A stretch of 64,000 bases of DNA, taken from the NCBI RefSeq assembly GCF_011046535.1, contig NZ_CP049257.1, positions 2,604,001 to 2,668,000 of the forward strand, read 5' to 3'. Both the position numbers and the translations under genes were made by a program. Position 1 is the stretch's first letter. Every line of letters begins with the position of its first letter. Under the pieces are notes generated by a model, which worked only from the letters and a program-made list of their open reading frames with translations, did no database searches and was not told where the DNA came from. Shown here piece by piece: positions 53,794 through 62,360 of this stretch. This stretch comes from Nocardioides anomalus. Its GTDB lineage: Bacteria > Actinomycetota > Actinomycetes > Propionibacteriales > Nocardioidaceae.

Positions 53794-54503
53794 CGGCTCC
53801 CGTGGTCCGGATCGTCGGGATCGGCTGCGGTCCTCAGCACGTCACGCCCGAGGCCTCGGCGGCGCTGCGGGCGTCGGCGTACGTCGTGGCGGCGCGCAAG
53901 GGGGCCGACGACCCGCTGCTCGCCGTGCGCCGGGAGGTGGCGGCGGCCCACGGTCTCGAGGTCGTCGAGGTCGACGACCCCACGCGGGACCGGGACCCGG
54001 TGGACTACGGCGGCGCGGTGCGCGACTGGCACGCCGCGCGGGCCGCGGCTTGGAGCTCGGCCATCGCCGCGCGCGCGGGCGACCCGGCCTTCCTGGTGTG
54101 GGGCGACCCGGCGCTCTACGACTCCACGATCCGGGTGGTGACGGCGACCGGGCTGGCCTACGAGGTGGTGGCCGGCATCTCGGCGCCGCAGCTGCTGGCC
54201 GCCCGGCACGGGATCGTGCTGCACGAGGTCGGCGCGCCGGTCCACGTGACGACGGAGCGGCGGCTGGCCGAGGACGTCGCCGCGGGTCAGACCAACGTCG
54301 TGGTCATGCTCACCTCGGGGGCGTCGCTCGACGGCCTGGACGACTGGTCGATCTGGTGGGGCGCGAACCTCGGCGCCGCCTCGGAGCGGCTGGTGGCCGG
54401 TCGGGTCGGCGACGTCCGGCCGGCGCTGGCCGACGCGCGGGCGGCGGCCCGGGCCGAGGCCGACTGGGTGATGGACGTGTTCCTGCTGCGGGCGCCGCGG
54501 TGA
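53790..54503 (+). CDS. cobF: Precorrin-6A synthase (deacetylating)
   Basis: A 237-residue tetrapyrrole methyltransferase-fold protein: VVRIVGIGCGPQHVTPEASA at the N-terminus (SAM-binding GxGxGxxxxxT pattern), AFLVWGDPALYDSTIRVVTA, and EVVAGISAPQLLAARHGIVL. The GDPxLYDSTIR motif is typical of CobF. It methylates C1 of precorrin-5 and releases the acetyl group, a step unique to the aerobic pathway. The GTG at 53790 overlaps the cobN stop; the next gene overlaps its own stop. Confidence 0.93.
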   Translation: MTAPVVRIVGIGCGPQHVTPEASAALRASAYVVAARKGADDPLLAVRREVAAAHGLEVVEVDDPTRDRDPVDYGGAVRDWHAARAAAWSSAIAARAGDPAFLVWGDPALYDSTIRVVTATGLAYEVVAGISAPQLLAARHGIVLHEVGAPVHVTTERRLAEDVAAGQTNVVVMLTSGASLDGLDDWSIWWGANLGAASERLVAGRVGDVRPALADARAAARAEADWVMDVFLLRAPR

Positions 54504-55012
54504 GCGGGCACACGGTGCTGGCCGTGCCCGTCCCGGAGCTCGACCCGTTCGTGCGCGAGCGCACCGAGCGGTACGACGCGTCCTTCGTCTCGACCGAGCC
54601 GGACTTCGGGCACGCCCATGTCACGCTGCTCTCGCCGTGGCTCGGCGCTCCCACCGCGGCGGACCTGGCCGTCGTCGGCGAGGTGGTGTCCTCGGAGCCG
54701 GCCTTCGCCTACGCCCTCGAGCGGCTCGAGCAGACGCCGCTCGGGCTGCTCATGCTCGCCCCGGAGCCGGCCGCACCCTTCGCGCGGCTGACCGCCGCAC
54801 TGGTGGCGGCGTTCCCGCAGACGCCGCCGTACGCCGGCGCCTTCGACCCGCTGCCCCACCTCACCCTCGACCACACCGAGACCGGCGCGACCCTCGCCGG
54901 GCTGCGCGCCGAGCTGGCGCTGCCGGTCGAGGCCAAGGCCGAGGTCGTCCAGCTGCAGTGGTGGGCCAACCACGACTGCCGGGTCCTGCACACCTGGCGG
55001 CTGGGCGGGTGA
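54500..55012 (+). CDS. 2H phosphoesterase (LigT / 2'-5' RNA ligase-like) in the cobalamin operon
   Basis: A 170-residue protein with two HxT motifs in the right spacing, HVT at 40-42 (FGHAHVTLLSPW) and HLT at 120-122 (LPHLTLDHTETG), defining the 2H phosphoesterase fold. Members hydrolyse 2',3'-cyclic or 2'-5' phosphodiesters, and some act on nucleotide-derived metabolites. It has 4-base overlaps with both cobF and cobQ, so its synthesis is coupled to cobalamin enzymes. No established cobalamin role is known to me; a phosphate-processing step in nucleotide-loop assembly is possible but unproven. Confidence 0.85.
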   Translation: MSGHTVLAVPVPELDPFVRERTERYDASFVSTEPDFGHAHVTLLSPWLGAPTAADLAVVGEVVSSEPAFAYALERLEQTPLGLLMLAPEPAAPFARLTAALVAAFPQTPPYAGAFDPLPHLTLDHTETGATLAGLRAELALPVEAKAEVVQLQWWANHDCRVLHTWRLGG

Positions 55013-56385
55013 GCGGGCTGCTGGTCGCGGGCACGACCTCGGACGCCGGCAAGTCCGTGGTGACGACCGGGCTGTGCCGGGCCTTCGCGCGACGCGGCGT
55101 GCACGTCGCGCCCTACAAGGCCCAGAACATGTCCAACAACTCCATGGTCACCCGCGCCGGCGACGAGATCGGCCGCGCGCAGTGGGTCCAGGCCCTGGCC
55201 GCGCGAGCAGAACCCGAAGCCGCGATGAACCCGGTCCTGCTCAAGCCGGGCAGCGACCAGCGCAGCCACGTCGTGGTGATGGGACACCCCGCGGGCGAGG
55301 TCTCGTCCACGGACTGGGAGGCCGGGCGCGCCCACCTCGCGCGGGCCGCGCACGCGGCGTACGACGACCTGGCCTCGCGCTTCGAGGTGGTCGTGGCCGA
55401 GGGCGCCGGCAGCCCGGCGGAGATCAACCTGCGCCGCGGTGACTACGTGAACATGGGGCTGGCCCGGCACGCCGACCTGCCGGTCGTGGTGGTCGGCGAC
55501 ATCGACCGCGGCGGGGTGTTCGCGGCCTTCGTCGGCACCCTCGCGCTGCTCGACGAGGACGACGCCCGGCTGCTCGCCGGCTGGGTGGTCAACAAGTTCC
55601 GCGGCGCGCGGTCGCTGCTCCAGCCCGGCCTGGACGAGCTGACCGCGCGGACCGGGCGGCCGACGTACGGCGTGCTGCCCTGGCACCCCGACGTCTGGCT
55701 GGACAGCGAGGACGCGCTCGACCTCGAGGGCCGCCGCTCCTCCGGGGGCACCGCGCGCGTCGCGGTGGTCCGGCTGCCGCGGATCAGCAACTTCACCGAC
55801 GTCGACGCGCTCGGCCTCGAGCCGGACCTCGACGTCGTGTTCGCCTCGACGCCGCGCGCGCTGGCCGACGCCGACCTCGTGGTGCTGCCCGGCACCCGCG
55901 CCACCCTCTCCGACCTGGCCTGGCTGCGCGAGCGTGGCCTCGACCGGGCCGTGCTCGCGCACGCCGCGGCGGGGCGGCCGGTGCTCGGGATCTGCGGCGG
56001 CTGCCAGATGCTCGGCACGACCATCGCCGACCCGGACGGCATCGAGGGGCCGCCGACCACGGCCGAGGGCCTGGGGCTGCTCGCGCTGACCACCACGTTC
56101 GGCGCGGAGAAGGTGCTGCGCACTCACCAGCCCGCCGGCTACGAGATCCACCACGGACGGGTCTCCGGCCCGCTGGTCGACGGCCCCGTCGTCGGGACGA
56201 TGGTGCACGGGTCGCTGGAGGACGACGCGTACCGCGCGCGCTTCCTGGCCGACGCGCTCGGCGTCACCAGCCGGGCGTCGTTCCCGGCCGCGCGCGAGCG
56301 GCGGCTCGACCTGCTCGGCGACCTGGTCGAGGAGCACCTCGACGTCGACGGCCTGCTGCGGCTGGCGCGGGAGGGCATCCGATGA
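55009..56385 (+). CDS. cobQ: Cobyric acid synthase (glutamine-hydrolysing)
   Basis: A 458-residue enzyme. The N-terminal synthetase domain has [20 protein letters not shown] (Walker A-like), [16 protein letters not shown] and [12 protein letters not shown]; the glutaminase domain has [14 protein letters not shown] with the nucleophilic Cys and, near the C-terminus, [12 protein letters not shown] carrying the catalytic His. It amidates carboxylates b, d, e and g of adenosylcobyrinate diamide. The GTG at 55009 overlaps the previous stop, and its own TGA overlaps cobK. Confidence 0.97.
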   Translation: MSGLLVAGTTSDAGKSVVTTGLCRAFARRGVHVAPYKAQNMSNNSMVTRAGDEIGRAQWVQALAARAEPEAAMNPVLLKPGSDQRSHVVVMGHPAGEVSSTDWEAGRAHLARAAHAAYDDLASRFEVVVAEGAGSPAEINLRRGDYVNMGLARHADLPVVVVGDIDRGGVFAAFVGTLALLDEDDARLLAGWVVNKFRGARSLLQPGLDELTARTGRPTYGVLPWHPDVWLDSEDALDLEGRRSSGGTARVAVVRLPRISNFTDVDALGLEPDLDVVFASTPRALADADLVVLPGTRATLSDLAWLRERGLDRAVLAHAAAGRPVLGICGGCQMLGTTIADPDGIEGPPTTAEGLGLLALTTTFGAEKVLRTHQPAGYEIHHGRVSGPLVDGPVVGTMVHGSLEDDAYRARFLADALGVTSRASFPAARERRLDLLGDLVEEHLDVDGLLRLAREGIR

Positions 56386-57137
56386 GGGTCCTGCTGCTGG
56401 GCGGCACGGGCGAGGCGCGCGAGCTCGCCGCGGCGCTCGTGGCCGACGGGTACGACGTCACCACGTCCCTGGCCGGGCGGGTGGCCCGCCCCCGGCTGCC
56501 GGTCGGCGCGGTGCGCATCGGCGGCTTCGGGGGTGTGGAGGGGCTGCGCGTGGCCGCGCGCGACCACGACGCGGTGGTCGACGCGACCCACCCCTTCTCC
56601 CAGCGGATCTCCGCCCACGCCGCGGCCGCGTGCACCGACGTACCGCTCCTGCGCCTGCAGCGCCCGGGCTGGTCCGGCGACCACGTCTGGGTCGACTCGC
56701 ACGAGGAGGCCGCCGAGCGGGCGGCGGCGTACGCGAGGCCGTTCCTCACCGTCGGCCGCCAGTCGCTGGCGCCCTTCGCGGCGCGGCTGCCGGTCGCGGT
56801 GGCCCGGATGGTCGACGAGGCCGAGGTGCCCGCGCGGTGGACGCTGCTGCTGAGCCGGGGGCCGTACACCCTGGACGGCGAGCGCGCGCTCATGGTCGAG
56901 CACGACGTCGACGTGCTGGTGACCAAGGACTCCGGCGGCGACCACACCCACCCCAAGCTCGACGCCGCCGCGGAGCTCGGCGTGCCGGTCGTCGTCGTCC
57001 GCCGGCCGGCGCCCCCGCCGGGCGTCGAGCAGGTCAGCGACGTCGCCGGAGCAGTCGCGTGGCTGAGCAGGCTGCGAGCGCTGCCCAGCCCACCCGGCTC
57101 GCCAGCCGCCGGCCCCGGGCCAGGTCCTCGTGGGTAG
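56382..57137 (+). CDS. cobK: Precorrin-6A reductase
   Basis: A 251-residue protein: [19 protein letters not shown] (Rossmann-like start), [32 protein letters not shown], and [19 protein letters not shown], the CobK/CbiJ signatures. It reduces precorrin-6A to precorrin-6B with NADPH. The last 25 or so residues are a low-complexity Pro/Gly/Ala tail ([17 protein letters not shown]) beyond the normal family end; they overlap the convergent cobD gene by 104 bases, so the natural stop may have been lost. Confidence 0.93.
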   Translation: MRVLLLGGTGEARELAAALVADGYDVTTSLAGRVARPRLPVGAVRIGGFGGVEGLRVAARDHDAVVDATHPFSQRISAHAAAACTDVPLLRLQRPGWSGDHVWVDSHEEAAERAAAYARPFLTVGRQSLAPFAARLPVAVARMVDEAEVPARWTLLLSRGPYTLDGERALMVEHDVDVLVTKDSGGDHTHPKLDAAAELGVPVVVVRRPAPPPGVEQVSDVAGAVAWLSRLRALPSPPGSPAAGPGPGPRG

Positions 57138-57906
57138 GCGCGCGGCCGTCGCCGAGCACGTGCCGGTCCTCGGCGCGTCCGGCGTAGACGTTCACGCCGC
57201 CGAGCCGGACGCCCAACGCCCCGGCGAAGGCCGCCTCGACTGGACCCGCGTTGGGGCTGGGGTGGTGCCGCGCGTCGCGGCGCCAGGCACGCCAGGCGCC
57301 GGCGGGGTCGTCGCCGAGCAGCGTGGCCAGCAGCGCGGTGAGCCGTGCGCCGGGCAGGTTGAGCACGTCGTCCAGGCGCGCTGCGGCCCACCCGAAGCGC
57401 TCGTAGCGCGCGCTGCGGTGCCCCACCATCGCGTCGAGGGTGTTGGCCGCGCGGTAGGCCAGCAGCCCCGGCGACCCGAGGAGCGCACCCCACACCAGCG
57501 GCGCGACCACGGCGTCGGAGGTGTTCTCCGCGACCGACTCCAGCGCCGCCCGGGCCACCCCGTGCGCGTCGAGGACGCTCGTGTCCCGACCCACCAGCCG
57601 GCCGACCTGGCGGCGCGCGGCCTCGAGGTCACCGGCCGCGAGCAGCCGCTCGACCGCGGCCGCCTCGCGGTCCAGGCTGGTGCCGCCGAGCACCACCCAG
57701 GTGGCCAGCGCCACGGGCACCCGACGCCCGACCAGCGCCGCACCCCCGACGAGCACCGCCAGGTGCCCGACCCCGGGCGCCCGCCGGTCGGCGTACGTCA
57801 GCCGCTCGAGCGCGCCGGCCAGCCGCCCGAAGCCGGCCACCGGGTGCCACCGTCGAGGGTCGCCGACCAGCCGGTCCGCGACGTAGCCGAGAGCGAGGTC
57901 GCTCAA
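57034..57906 (-). CDS. cobD: Adenosylcobinamide-phosphate synthase (CobD/CbiB)
   Basis: A 290-residue membrane protein. [20 protein letters not shown] at the N-terminus, [40 protein letters not shown] and [20 protein letters not shown] are conserved CbiB segments. It attaches (R)-1-amino-2-propanol or its phosphate to cobyric acid. The start is uncertain: a TTG at 57906 lies where homology begins and shares one base with the ATG of the divergent cobU. It is convergent with, and overlaps, cobK. Confidence 0.93.
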   Translation of the reverse strand: MSDLALGYVADRLVGDPRRWHPVAGFGRLAGALERLTYADRRAPGVGHLAVLVGGAALVGRRVPVALATWVVLGGTSLDREAAAVERLLAAGDLEAARRQVGRLVGRDTSVLDAHGVARAALESVAENTSDAVVAPLVWGALLGSPGLLAYRAANTLDAMVGHRSARYERFGWAAARLDDVLNLPGARLTALLATLLGDDPAGAWRAWRRDARHHPSPNAGPVEAAFAGALGVRLGGVNVYAGRAEDRHVLGDGRAPTHEDLARGRRLASRVGWAALAACSATRLLRRRR

Positions 57907-58415
57907 TGCGCATCCTGGTGACGGGCGGGGTCCGCTCCGGCAAGTCCACGCACGCCGAGGCGCTGCTGGCCGACCGGCCCGCGGTGCGGTACGTCGCGCC
58001 CGGTCCGGCGCGCGACGACGCCGACTGGGCCGCCCGCATCGCGGCCCACCAGGCCCGCCGCCCGGCGCACTGGACCACCGTCGAGACCCACGACCTCGCC
58101 GCCGCGCTGACCACCGACGCACCCGTGCTCGTCGACTGCCTCGGCACCTGGCTGACCGCCGTCGTGGACGAGGCCGGCCTGTGGGACGCCCCAGCCCCCA
58201 CCGTGCTCGACCACGTCACGACGCTCAGCGACGCCGCCGTCGCCGCGCTCGGCGACGACGTCGTCCTGGTGACCAACGAGGTCGGGCTCGGCGTGGTGCC
58301 CGAGCACCGCTCGGGCCGCCTGTTCCGCGACCTGCTGGGCACCGTCAACCAGCGCTTCGCCGCCGCCTGCGACGAGGTGCACCTCGTCGTGGCCGGCCGC
58401 GTGCTCGTGCTCTAG
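57906..58415 (+). CDS. cobU: Adenosylcobinamide kinase / adenosylcobinamide-phosphate guanylyltransferase
   Basis: A 169-residue protein, normal length. Walker A is LVTGGVRSGKSTHAEALL, with VDCLGTWLTAVVDE as the Walker B/acidic strand and VTNEVGLGVVPEHRSGRLFR as the family signature. It phosphorylates adenosylcobinamide and transfers GMP, preparing it for CobS. The ATG at 57906 sits head-to-head with cobD, sharing a single base. It ends 8 bases before the convergent cobS stop. Confidence 0.96.
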   Translation: MRILVTGGVRSGKSTHAEALLADRPAVRYVAPGPARDDADWAARIAAHQARRPAHWTTVETHDLAAALTTDAPVLVDCLGTWLTAVVDEAGLWDAPAPTVLDHVTTLSDAAVAALGDDVVLVTNEVGLGVVPEHRSGRLFRDLLGTVNQRFAAACDEVHLVVAGRVLVL

Positions 58416-58423
58416 GACGCGCC

Positions 58424-59107
58424 CTAGAACGCCCACGCCCACACCACCAGCGTCGTGGCCAGGGCGACCTCGACGGCCGCCCCCATCACGTCTCCTGTCA
58501 CACCTCCCATCCGGGCCCGGGCCCGCCCCACCAACCCGAGCACCACCAGTCCTCCGATGACGGACAGCAGCACAGCACCGACCACCGACAGCGGTCGCGG
58601 GACCACCCCGGCGAACACGGCGCCGAGCCCGTCCGGGCGCGCGGCCGGCACACCGGCGGCGCACACGATCCACAGGGCACAGCGCGACAGGCAGATCAGC
58701 GCGCCCGCGGCGAGCGCACCGGCCCACGCGCCGGCGTACTCCGCGAGGGCCGCGGCCTGGAGACCGGCGACCAGGACCACCGCCAGGGTGCCGGCCGGTC
58801 CGCTGGTCCCGGTCTTCATCACCGCGAGTGAGCGCTCCGCGTCGTAGGAGGCCGTCAGCCCGTCGGCGACGTCGGACAGCCCGTCCCAGTGCAGGGCCCG
58901 GGTGCCGAGCGCGAGGACGCCCACGACGAGCAGCCCGGCGACCAGGGGCGGCACCGGGAGCAGCCACAGCACCAGGGCGGCGGGGACCGCCAGCGGCAGG
59001 ACGGCCACCGGCGCGAGCAGCAGCGCCGCGCGTGGTCGCAGCGCCACCGGCGAGCGGACCGGCAGCGCGGTGAGCGTCCCGACGGCGAGCCGCCAGCCGT
59101 CACCCAC
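58424..59107 (-). CDS. cobS: Adenosylcobinamide-GDP ribazoletransferase
   Basis: A 227-residue polytopic membrane protein with about six hydrophobic segments. RALHWDGLSDVADGLTASYD is the cobalamin-5'-phosphate synthase signature, with AVMKTGTSGPAGTLAVVLVA following. It joins GDP-cobinamide to alpha-ribazole, the last step of assembly. The GTG at 59107 overlaps the cobT stop by 8 bases; an upstream extension seen in the same frame is a shadow of cobT. Confidence 0.94.
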   Translation of the reverse strand: MGDGWRLAVGTLTALPVRSPVALRPRAALLLAPVAVLPLAVPAALVLWLLPVPPLVAGLLVVGVLALGTRALHWDGLSDVADGLTASYDAERSLAVMKTGTSGPAGTLAVVLVAGLQAAALAEYAGAWAGALAAGALICLSRCALWIVCAAGVPAARPDGLGAVFAGVVPRPLSVVGAVLLSVIGGLVVLGLVGRARARMGGVTGDVMGAAVEVALATTLVVWAWAF

Positions 59108-60107
59108 CCGGGAGCAGCTCCGAGAGCAGGGCCACGTCGCTGAGCAGCGCGGCCGCGCTGCGCACGAGCGGCACGGCCGCCACCGCACCCGAGCCCTCAC
59201 CGAGCCGCAGCCCCAGGTCGAGCAGCGGCTCGAGGCCGAGCTTGTCGAGGGCGATCGACTGGGCCGGCTCGGTCGACCGGTGACCCGCGGCGCACCAGGC
59301 CGCGACGCCCGGCTCGATGCGGTCGGCGGTCAGCGCGCATGCGACGGCCATCAGCCCGTCGAGCAGGACGGGCACGCCGGCGCGCGCGGCGGTGAGGACG
59401 TACGCCGTCGCCGCGGCCAGGTCGGCCGAGCCGAGCGCGGTCAGGGCCTCGACCGGGTCCTCGACGCGGTCGCCCGCGCGCCGCAGTGCCGCGTCGACCA
59501 CCTCGGTCTTGCGGGCCAGCCCGGCGGCGTCGACGCCGGTGCCGCGGCCCACGACCTCGGAGGCCGGCAGCCCGAGGTGCGCGGCCACCAGCGCGGCGGC
59601 CGGCGTGGTGTTGCCGATGCCCATGTCGCCGCTGAGCAGCAGGTCCGCGCCCGCGGCCAGCTCCTCCCGCGCGACCTGCTCCCCGACCGCCAGCGCGCGC
59701 TCGGTCTCGCCAGGGCTCAGCGCGTCCTCGAGGTGGATCGCGCCCGAGCCGCGTCGCACCTTGTGCGGCCCGGTGCTCTCGCTGTCGACGGACACGTCGA
59801 CGACCCGGACGCTCACGTCGTGTGCTCGGGCCAGCGCGTTGACGCCGGCCCGCCCGGCCTCGAACGTGCCGACCATCGCCTGGGTGATCGCGGCGGGGTA
59901 CGCGCTCACGCCGTGCGCGGCGACCCCGTGGTCGCCGGCGAAGATCGCCAGCCGGACGTCGGCCGGCGGGCGCGGAGGCACCTGACCCTGGCAGGCCGCC
60001 CACCAGAGCGCGAGGTCGCCGAGGCGACCCAGCGCGCCGGCCGGTGTGGCCAGCCCGGCCAGCCGTTCCTCGGCGGCCCGGCGCACCTCGGCGTCCGGCG
60101 ACCTCAC
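59100..60107 (-). CDS. cobT: Nicotinate-nucleotide--dimethylbenzimidazole phosphoribosyltransferase
   Basis: A 335-residue enzyme. RLAIFAGDHGVAAHGVSAYP, LLLSGDMGIGNTTPAAALVA (the signature), GRGTGVDAAGLARKTEVVDA and the catalytic Glu near the C-terminus (LRLGEGSGAVAA) are all present. It makes alpha-ribazole 5'-phosphate. The GTG at 60107 overlaps the cbtA TGA (GTGA), and cobS overlaps its end, so cbtB-cbtA-cobT-cobS form one coupled unit under the riboswitch at 61.3 kb. Confidence 0.96.
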   Translation of the reverse strand: MRSPDAEVRRAAEERLAGLATPAGALGRLGDLALWWAACQGQVPPRPPADVRLAIFAGDHGVAAHGVSAYPAAITQAMVGTFEAGRAGVNALARAHDVSVRVVDVSVDSESTGPHKVRRGSGAIHLEDALSPGETERALAVGEQVAREELAAGADLLLSGDMGIGNTTPAAALVAAHLGLPASEVVGRGTGVDAAGLARKTEVVDAALRRAGDRVEDPVEALTALGSADLAAATAYVLTAARAGVPVLLDGLMAVACALTADRIEPGVAAWCAAGHRSTEPAQSIALDKLGLEPLLDLGLRLGEGSGAVAAVPLVRSAAALLSDVALLSELLPGG

Positions 60108-60886
60108 AGGCTGTGGGCCAGCTCGCGGCGCGCCCGGGCCGCCGTCGCCCGGTCGGCCAGCTGCCGCACCGCGCCCGTGAGGAGGACGCCGAGGACGGCC
60201 CACATCGAGCCGGTGACGATGAGCGAGGAGCGGCGGAAGTACCACAGCGTGTCCGCCGGGAAGTCGCCCAGCTCGTTGACGGTCGGCAGCACCTGTCCGA
60301 CGACGACCATCGCCACGACGTACGCCGCGACGCCGGCCACGACCGCCGGGTAGGCGCCCGCGCGCTCCCAGAGCCGCTGGGCCAGCACGGTGCAGGCGAC
60401 GGCGGCGACCAGCGAGAGGGCGAGGAGCAGGAAGTACCAGCCCGTGCGGCTGCCGATGGTGTCGGCGTTGCCGACGGCGGGTGGGGAGGCGGGGTACTTC
60501 AGGAACGGCACCAGGACCACCGCCGCCCAGCCGATGAGGGTCACCAGGGCCGTGGACTGCCCGGCGCTCAGCGTGCCGATCCGGCCGACCACCCCGGCCG
60601 CCACGAGGGCCAGCAGGCCGCCGAACACCACGCTCATGCTCAGGGTGCCGGTGAGCAGCCCCCAGGTGCGCTGGTCGTGGCGGGAGACGACGGTGCCGCC
60701 CTCCTCGTGGGTGTGCCCACCGGTGGCCTCGTCGTGGGAGTGGCCGTCGGCGGCGGGCGCGGACTCCTCGAGGTTGATGGCGGTCTCGATGTGGGGCTCG
60801 GCGACGTAGTAGCCGACGACGAAGGTGGCGATGCCGGCGAGGAGGCCCATGAGGAGTCCTCGCACCAGGAAGGCGCGTGCGGTCAT
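60104..60886 (-). CDS. cbtA: CbtA-family cobalt transporter subunit
   Basis: A 260-residue membrane protein with about six hydrophobic segments. FLVRGLLMGLLAGIATFVVG at the N-terminus fits CbtA. After the first helix is an external loop rich in His and acidic residues (DGHSHDEATGGHTHEEGG), a plausible cobalt-binding site. It is encoded 113 bases after cbtB and overlapped by cobT. Cobalt import is the inferred role from family and context. Confidence 0.93.
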   Translation of the reverse strand: MTARAFLVRGLLMGLLAGIATFVVGYYVAEPHIETAINLEESAPAADGHSHDEATGGHTHEEGGTVVSRHDQRTWGLLTGTLSMSVVFGGLLALVAAGVVGRIGTLSAGQSTALVTLIGWAAVVLVPFLKYPASPPAVGNADTIGSRTGWYFLLLALSLVAAVACTVLAQRLWERAGAYPAVVAGVAAYVVAMVVVGQVLPTVNELGDFPADTLWYFRRSSLIVTGSMWAVLGVLLTGAVRQLADRATAARARRELAHSL

Positions 60887-60999
60887 GACGATCCGTTCGA
60901 GTGGCCCGACGCGTCGCGACGCCGTCGGGTGGAGGTGTGGGTCAGCAGGCGCCGCGCGGCTCGGCCACGGACGCGATCAGCGCGAGGGCGCCGGCGGGC

Positions 61000-61212
61000 T
61001 CAGTGGCAGGGGTAGCCCAGCACGTGCCGACCGTCGTGCACCCACTCGTGGATGGCGTTGCCGGCCGGGATGGAGACCGCGCCCTGGTCGGCGCTGACGA
61101 AGAAGATGACGACGAGCCCGAGCAACCCGAAGAAGAGCGCCCAGGGCAGGAGCTCGCGGAACGGGATGGTGGGAACCGCGACCGGAACGGCGACGGGCGT
61201 GGACTGAGCCAT
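61000..61212 (-). CDS. cbtB: CbtB-family cobalt transporter subunit
   Basis: A 70-residue protein with one membrane helix (LLPWALFFGLLGLVVIFFVS) and a C-terminal tail with histidines (NAIHEWVHDGRHVLGYPCH), matching CbtB, whose C-terminal His motif is typical. With CbtA it forms a B12-regulated cobalt uptake system. The ATG at 61212 follows GAGGAGG and a cobalamin riboswitch on the minus strand. Confidence 0.93.
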   Translation of the reverse strand: MAQSTPVAVPVAVPTIPFRELLPWALFFGLLGLVVIFFVSADQGAVSIPAGNAIHEWVHDGRHVLGYPCH

Positions 61213-61224
61213 GTGTCCTCCTCA

Positions 61225-61348
61225 GGGATTCTGCGTCCCTGCTCGATGGGGTGTGGCGGACACTCGGGTCTGGCTCCACCGCCCGGAGGCGGTGTCACAG
61301 TAGCGCGACTGCGCCGGATTCCCACCGGCTTCCTCGTGCCCGCACGGG
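61225..61348 (-). ncRNA. Cobalamin riboswitch upstream of cbtB
   Basis: Read on the minus strand: GAGGAAGCCGGTGGGAATCC, then GCGCTACTGTGA, and the B12-box-like AGCCAGACCCGAGTGTCC close to cbtB, with a GC hairpin ACCGCCTCCGGGCGGT in between. It begins right after the cobC stop at 61353. It should repress cobalt uptake and cobT/cobS when cobalamin is plentiful. Confidence 0.93.
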
Positions 61349-61352
61349 CACT

Positions 61353-62360
61353 CTAGCCCCTCGCGGTCACCGTCGACAGAGCGCTCACCAGGTGGTCGGC
61401 CACCTCGGGTCTGCGCACCGCGATCCGCACCCAGCTGGCGTCCAGACCGGGGAAGGTGTCGGCCCGTCGTACGGCGATGCCGCGCTCGCGCAGCGCGGCG
61501 TGCACGCCCGCGCCGACGCGGGCCAGGACGAACGGCGCGCGCGAGCCGACGTGCTCGACGCCGTGCTCGGTCAGCCGTCGCTGCAGGTGGGCGCGCCACC
61601 GCTGGAGCTCGTGGGCGCGGCGGGTGCTCTCCGTCGACGCCTCCGGCGTGGAGCAGGCCCGCATCGCCGCGATGGCGGCGCTGGAGACCGACCACGGCGT
61701 CTGCTGGCGGCGCAGCTCGGCCACGGCTGCGGCCTCGGCGAGCAGGTAGCCGGCGCGGACGCCCGGGATGCCCCAGTGCTTGGTGAGGCTGCGCAGCACC
61801 ACCAGCCCCGGCGTCGTCGCGGTCGCGAGGGTCGCGGGCTCGTCGGGGACGGCGTCCATGAACGCCTCGTCGACGACAACCACCCGGCCGGGCCGCCGCA
61901 GCCGCTCGAGCGTCTCCCTCGCGTGGAGCACGCCGGTGGGGTTGGTCGGGTTGCCGACGACCACGAGGTCCGCGTCGTCCGGCACGCGGTCGGGGTCGAG
62001 CGCGAACGGCGCCTCGAGGATCACCTCGGTGACCTCGTGGCCGGCCGCGACCAGGGCCGCGTGCGGTTCGGTGAACTGCGGGTGCACCACGACCGGGCGC
62101 CGCCACCGCCGCCACCGCGCGACGAGCGTGAAGGCCTCGGCGGCGCCGGCGGTGGCCAGCACCTCGGCCGGCTCCCGGTCGTGGTGTCGAGCCAGCGCGG
62201 CCTCGGCCCCGGTGGGGTCGGGGTAGGCGCTCGCGTCGTCCAGGCTGCGGCGCAGCGCGTCGTCGAGCCAGGCCGGCCGCGGGCCGTCGTGCACGTTGAC
62301 CGCTAGGTCGAGGAGGCCGGCGCCGACCTCGCGGTCGCCGTGGTGGTGGAGGTCAACCAC
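61353..62360 (-). CDS. cobC: Cobalamin-cluster PLP aminotransferase (threonine-phosphate decarboxylase-like CobC)
   Basis: A 335-residue fold-type I PLP enzyme. LLDLAVNVHDGPRPAWLDDA, ATAGAAEAFTLVARW, VVVGNPTNPTGVL, VVVDEAFMDAVPDE and SLTKHWGIPGVRAGYLLAEA (the Schiff-base Lys) are present. In mycobacteria the equivalent is called CobC; it is thought to supply aminopropanol phosphate from threonine phosphate. The GTG at 62360 overlaps the cobB stop by 8 bases. Confidence 0.9.
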   Translation of the reverse strand: MVDLHHHGDREVGAGLLDLAVNVHDGPRPAWLDDALRRSLDDASAYPDPTGAEAALARHHDREPAEVLATAGAAEAFTLVARWRRWRRPVVVHPQFTEPHAALVAAGHEVTEVILEAPFALDPDRVPDDADLVVVGNPTNPTGVLHARETLERLRRPGRVVVVDEAFMDAVPDEPATLATATTPGLVVLRSLTKHWGIPGVRAGYLLAEAAAVAELRRQQTPWSVSSAAIAAMRACSTPEASTESTRRAHELQRWRAHLQRRLTEHGVEHVGSRAPFVLARVGAGVHAALRERGIAVRRADTFPGLDASWVRIAVRRPEVADHLVSALSTVTARG

